From assembly GCA_910579955.1 (NCBI GenBank), contig CAJTWE010000012.1, positions 1-64,000 on the forward strand: a stretch of DNA of 64,000 bases. Reading direction: 5' to 3'. The stretch is from an uncultured Ruminococcus sp. (GTDB taxonomy: Bacteria; Bacillota; Clostridia; Oscillospirales; Ruminococcaceae). Positions 60,479-64,000 of this stretch are shown one piece after another. Below the pieces are notes generated by a model. The model was not told where the DNA came from. It saw only the letters and a list, made by a program, of their open reading frames with translations, and made no database searches. Position 1 is the first letter of the stretch; each line of letters starts with the position of its first letter. A program made the position numbers and the translations under genes.

Positions 60479-62368
60479 TTATTTTAAAAGTTCTTTTTTT
60501 ATCATTATAAGATCGAATACATTAAGTTTTCCATCTTTACACAGATCTGCATTTTCCAAATTTACAAGTTTAACATCAGTAACGGCTAAAAGCCACTTTT
60601 GAAAAAGAACAGCATCAGCTATAGTCAGATTGCCATCATTATTGATATCGCCAGCAATAGACTCCTCTACTACATTTACAGTCAATACCAATGCATCATT
60701 ATCTTGATTGATAATAAATACCTTGGATTGTCCCTTAGAAAGAGCAGTAACAACACCAGACTTGGAAACAATCGCAACATCATTGTTACTAGATTGATAA
60801 GTAAGATTTTCACCATCAGCATCAATTGTATATTGTTCGCCAACTGTAATTGTGATTTCTGTTACAGGTATTGGCTCAAAATTATAGTTATATTTCTCCG
60901 CACTTGCTTGTGCAGCAGATCCCTTATAAGCATGAATTATTCCGGTAAAAATATATTCATCTTTATCTGAATTGTTAATAATAGAATCAGTAAATTTAAG
61001 TTCTGAATTCATAATGTAAACATCTGTCAAACTGGAGCACCTACAAAGCGCAGAAAGTCCAAGTTCATCCACGTTCTTAGGAATTATTATTTCTTTCAGA
61101 CTTTTGCAAGAATAAAAAACAGAAGTTTTTACTTTGGTAAGACTTTCCGGGAGTGATATAGACTGTAACTCAGTGCAATTTTCAAAAGCACTACGGCGAA
61201 TTTCTGTTATACCATCAGGCAGAATCACTTCAGTTATTTTATCACAATATATAAATGAAAATCCACATACTTTTGTTACAGGCAATTCACTAACGGTCTG
61301 AGGAATAACAACTTTTCCTTTCTTATCCCATGGACATTTGTATACCTCTGCATGATCGTCAAACAACAGATAAGTAATGTCATCCTGAATAACTGTATTT
61401 TTTAAATTTCCTAAATAGACTGCTTCACCAGATTTTAAAGAAATATCTGATTTTACACCGAACGATACATTACCAGCACTGTCGATAGCTTTTACTCTAT
61501 AATAAACAGTAGATACTGACGAAGCCCCGGATAACGCATACCCAACATGACCAACATAAGACCCTCCACCTACAGCTGAAGCAATAGTAGTATCTTTATA
61601 TTTTTGTAATTCTGTTTCCGACCACTCTTCATTATCATCTAAACGATACTCAAGCCATACCTTATCAATTAGTGTTTCGTTATCAAAAACACTTACATAC
61701 ATAAACATTTCGTTATCATTATAAGATAAAGAACTAGCAGATATTTGAGGTGGATATGTATCTTCCAATACTTCAAATTGATACCCATTTTCTTGTGCAA
61801 ATTTTTGTACTTTAGAATTTTCATAGCATTTTATGACCGTTGTCATGGGAAATGCATTTTGTCCCAATGTACAGTTAGAATTTGTTATAGTTACCTCGGT
61901 CAATCCAGTACATCCCTTAAACGCATTGCTTGCAACTTCATCTACTTTTTGTAGATTTATAGAAGTAAGTGCAGTACATCCACTAAATGCATTTGACTCA
62001 ATTCGTTTTGTATTACGCAAAGTAACCGATTCAAGATTTGGCATATCTGAAAACAAGTTGCTTTCAATATTCGCTGGACTTCCTAAACAAACAATTTTAT
62101 TTATTTTCTCCTTTAGTCCCTCAGTGTCACAGTAATAATACCAGTCTTGCATAAGAAAGCCATCACTATACATTTCACCTTCACCGTAAATATTTAGTGT
62201 GCCGTCATAATCTTCAAAAGCCCAACTTAATCCATCACCAAAATCTCCATGACATGAAAGTGCACTTGCTGTAATTGCAACATTATTAAATTCCGATGCA
62301 TATGGGCTCATTGCACTGCCAAATATACACACCGATACACAAGCCGCTATTATATTTTTTAGTTTCAT
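60479..62368 (-). CDS. Secreted LRR (BspA-type) protein with Ig-like and dockerin domains
   Basis: 629-residue exported protein. Signal peptide MKLKNIIAACVSVCIFG (cleavage near ASEF). Domains: LRR_5-type leucine-rich repeats (SNAFSGCTALTSINL, SNAFKGCTGLTEVTI), a beta-sandwich of about 100 residues (VFDNETLIDKVWLEY), a second LRR block (FSFIYCDKITEVILPDG, FENCTELQSISLPESL), a Big-2-like domain (GVVTALSKGQSKVF) and a C-terminal dockerin: GDINNDGNLTIADAVLFQK and DLCKDGKLNVFDLIMIKK, each a calcium-loop repeat. ATG at 62368 has AAAGGAA upstream; longer frames to 62458 are not real. Suggests attachment to a scaffoldin (cellulosome-type). Confidence 0.9.
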   Translation of the reverse strand: MKLKNIIAACVSVCIFGSAMSPYASEFNNVAITASALSCHGDFGDGLSWAFEDYDGTLNIYGEGEMYSDGFLMQDWYYYCDTEGLKEKINKIVCLGSPANIESNLFSDMPNLESVTLRNTKRIESNAFSGCTALTSINLQKVDEVASNAFKGCTGLTEVTITNSNCTLGQNAFPMTTVIKCYENSKVQKFAQENGYQFEVLEDTYPPQISASSLSYNDNEMFMYVSVFDNETLIDKVWLEYRLDDNEEWSETELQKYKDTTIASAVGGGSYVGHVGYALSGASSVSTVYYRVKAIDSAGNVSFGVKSDISLKSGEAVYLGNLKNTVIQDDITYLLFDDHAEVYKCPWDKKGKVVIPQTVSELPVTKVCGFSFIYCDKITEVILPDGITEIRRSAFENCTELQSISLPESLTKVKTSVFYSCKSLKEIIIPKNVDELGLSALCRCSSLTDVYIMNSELKFTDSIINNSDKDEYIFTGIIHAYKGSAAQASAEKYNYNFEPIPVTEITITVGEQYTIDADGENLTYQSSNNDVAIVSKSGVVTALSKGQSKVFIINQDNDALVLTVNVVEESIAGDINNDGNLTIADAVLFQKWLLAVTDVKLVNLENADLCKDGKLNVFDLIMIKKELLK

Positions 62369-62544
62369 AATTAAATCATTCCTTTCCATTATAAAAATAC
62401 AAGAAATAACATAGCTAATGACATCTATTGTTAATTCATTTATTCTATTAAAGCACACTTAAAACAAAAAATCAATATTAATTTGACATATATTTTCACA
62501 TTTAAAATTTGTAAAATAATTCATACATTTATCTTTGCAAAATT

Positions 62545-63360
62545 TTAGCTACATCTTCCGCACCAATTGCAGACATTACAGCTATTTTTCCTTTTACAGA
62601 ATCGACATTTTGGTTGCATTGGGATATCCGTATTTCCAGATGGATAACTTAGTCCCGAACGCCTTGCTTGTACCCTCTGATACGCTTTAGGAATACGATA
62701 TGCCTTGCCATCTTTGATAAAAATATTGCCTGTACCAATAAAGTCAAATTCTACATCGGCATTTTCGCACTGATCGTGCAAAGATTTAATCCACTCATAG
62801 CGGCACGGTCTAGTTCCATCATAATTTTCACCGTCTGCCAAAACCTTTTCAAACTGCCCTGTGGCAAGATACTGTTCTGCATGGATTTCTGATAAAATAG
62901 GTGCGCACATAAACGCCTTGTGCTTTGCAGAAATAGACAGCAAAATCGGAAGTCTTTCATCAACACGCTTCTGATTTTCAGTTGTAACATACAAAATAAC
63001 ATTTTCCCAGCCGTCATTCCAATCATCCGGCAGATTCTCTTCAATGCGTTCTGCACGTTTTGTCTGAATCCAAAACATCACATCCGGTCGCTGACGTATC
63101 ATATCCCAAACCTCATCACGCCATTTATCTGCTTCTTCCAGAAAGAAATCAGAAGTCATACAGACATGCAGCAATGTTCCTGACTGAATTTTATAATTTC
63201 CTTGTCTGTCTTTTTTTATCGGAAGATTAAAGTTTGTTTTTGTTCTGTAAATTTCACTGCCATCACGATCACGCTGTGCATCGATATAATACATATAACA
63301 ATGCTCGCATCCTTCAGAATATTTGTGACATCCGTGCCATGGATTCCAAATCTGCATCAT
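62545..63360 (-). CDS. DUF5131 (phage Gp37/Gp68-like) family protein
   Basis: 271 residues. The family signature at the N-terminus, WNPWHGCHKYSEGCEHCYMY, has a Cys-x7-Cys-x2-Cys set that may bind a metal cluster. A second set of cysteines closes the protein (CRFCKRKNSCNVCNWCGRC). MTSDFFLEEAD and FWIQTKRAERI are further conserved blocks. Overlaps the preceding tyrosine phosphatase by ATGA, with GGAG inside it, so they are one unit. Family function not established. Confidence 0.8.
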   Translation of the reverse strand: MMQIWNPWHGCHKYSEGCEHCYMYYIDAQRDRDGSEIYRTKTNFNLPIKKDRQGNYKIQSGTLLHVCMTSDFFLEEADKWRDEVWDMIRQRPDVMFWIQTKRAERIEENLPDDWNDGWENVILYVTTENQKRVDERLPILLSISAKHKAFMCAPILSEIHAEQYLATGQFEKVLADGENYDGTRPCRYEWIKSLHDQCENADVEFDFIGTGNIFIKDGKAYRIPKAYQRVQARRSGLSYPSGNTDIPMQPKCRFCKRKNSCNVCNWCGRCS

Positions 63361-63803
63361 AAGTTCTCCAAAAGCTGACAGCAGCCTTCATAAATATCAT
63401 TGTAGGCAACATCAAACCTATCCGTATACCAAGGATCAGAAACGTCTTTATTTTTAAGCAGCTTGCGGACTTTATTTTCAGAATCACTACTGAAAATCCG
63501 CATTGTATTTATAACATTTCTGCTATCCATACAGAAAAAGAAATCATACTTATCATAATCGGATTTTTTCAGCTGTACAGCTCTTTTTCCCTCGCAGGAT
63601 ATGCTATGCTTTAAAAGTTCAGCCTTTGCAGGCGGGTATACAGGGTTGCCAATGCCATGCCATATTTCTTCAGTGCTTGTTGCAGAAGAAGCAACGAGAA
63701 ACTCTTTTTCACGTCCACATTTTTTCAGCATATCTTTAAAAATAAACTCTGCCATCGGACTACGACATATATTGCCGTGACAAACAAACATAATTCTTTT
63801 CAT
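63357..63803 (-). CDS. Low-molecular-weight protein tyrosine phosphatase
   Basis: 148-residue phosphatase. The P-loop is VCHGNICRSPMAEF (C-x5-R-S), and the general acid Asp is in SDPWYTDRFD. Full length. Its TGA overlaps the ATG of the DUF5131 gene. Targets are unknown; related proteins act on kinases of envelope synthesis or stress proteins. Confidence 0.9.
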   Translation of the reverse strand: MKRIMFVCHGNICRSPMAEFIFKDMLKKCGREKEFLVASSATSTEEIWHGIGNPVYPPAKAELLKHSISCEGKRAVQLKKSDYDKYDFFFCMDSRNVINTMRIFSSDSENKVRKLLKNKDVSDPWYTDRFDVAYNDIYEGCCQLLENL

Positions 63804-63869
63804 TTCTTATACTCCGCAAGTAATTTTTTAACGACTCAAAATCTTTCTTCAAAATCCAGCTGTTTATAT

Positions 63870-64000
63870 TTATATAGAAGTATCTCTTCGGATCAATATA
63901 GGTGTAACAACCTTATGAATTGGTTTTTTAAGAGGTGTAGGACGGCGTTTCTTCCTTTCATCCATTTGTCTGACAAGCAGATCCATTGCTTCATTTGCAA
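63870..64000 (-). CDS. LacI-family regulator, C-terminal fragment (cut by window end)
   Basis: 43 codons on the minus strand with no start inside the window: ANEAMDLLVRQMDERKK, then HKVVTPILIRRDTS before TAA. The pattern of an EAMxLL helix, a variable loop, then V-x-P-x-L-I-x-R-x-S closes LacI/GalR ligand-binding domains. Too short for more. The stop is 66 nt before the tyrosine phosphatase start, on the same strand. Confidence 0.65.
   Translation of the reverse strand, partial: ANEAMDLLVRQMDERKKRRPTPLKKPIHKVVTPILIRRDTSI

Noticed and set aside
1..64000. CRISPR array, rRNA or tRNA genes
   Set aside because: No regularly spaced repeats, and no rRNA or cloverleaf tRNA sequences were noticed apart from tmRNA. 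A covariance search would settle tRNAs.

Overview
The window looks like the chromosome of a low-GC, Gram-positive, anaerobic Clostridia bacterium, most likely a Ruminococcus-type member of the Oscillospiraceae. The evidence is the gene order (miaB-ricA-mutS-mutL-miaA-hfq; ylmE-sepF-ylmH-divIVA-ileS-lspA; rpsB-tsf-pyrH-frr-uppS-cdsA-dxr-rseP-ispG-polC; ligA-gatCAB), PolC-type polymerase, the short HisG/HisZ pair, spore-lineage genes (YunB, YlmC/YmxH) and a secreted LRR protein ending in a two-repeat dockerin like those of cellulosome-forming ruminococci. The genus is inference; no 16S gene is present.

Region 1 (1-7196) is accessory. It holds a large serine recombinase translationally coupled to a 57-residue protein, a DUF927/Cch-like ATPase whose reading frame continues upstream into an acidic repeat ORF with only one TAA between them, an orphan two-TM protein and a divergent XRE regulator. 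It lies next to the 3' end of ssrA (tmRNA, minus strand), and a partial copy of the ssrA 3' end lies 369 bp further into the accessory side, as expected of an integration hot spot. A recombinase beside a DUF927 ATPase recalls SCC-type cassettes.

Region 2 (7197-35033) is mostly housekeeping: tmRNA, smpB, a YerC/TrpR-like regulator, an SDR, hpt, a radical SAM protein with a structured RNA or leader upstream, tRNA modification and mismatch repair (miaB, ricA-like, mutS, a flavodoxin-family gene, mutL, miaA), hfq, the division/cell-pole cluster, ileS, lspA, rluD-type synthase, a HAD phosphatase, split transketolase, a GNAT protein, an epimerase, ylmC and rpsB-tsf.

Region 3 (35034-47436): a two-gene insertion (AAA ATPase, sugar O-acetyltransferase) separates tsf from pyrH, and almost the same promoter occurs before the acetyltransferase and before pyrH. 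It is followed by ribosome recycling, undecaprenyl and CDP-DAG lipid synthesis, MEP-pathway isoprenoid genes (dxr, ispG), the RseP-type protease and polC.

Region 4 (47437-54141) is a complete-looking histidine operon hisZGDBHAFIE that lacks hisC and a histidinol-phosphatase, with a consensus promoter, a palindrome over its -10 region and a terminator. Region 5 (54142-60403) has yunB (possibly coupled to a 12-codon upstream ORF), ligA, gatCAB and a small holin-like protein. Region 6 (60404-64000, mostly minus strand) has the dockerin LRR protein, a DUF5131 protein overlapped with a low-molecular-weight tyrosine phosphatase, and the C-terminus of a LacI-family regulator cut by the window end.

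Candidates for something new are the interrupted recombinase/DUF927 element next to ssrA, the structured RNA at 11021-11236, the pair of mutually exclusive hairpins before sepF, the hairpin inside the ileS ribosome-binding region and the duplicated promoter around the acetyltransferase.
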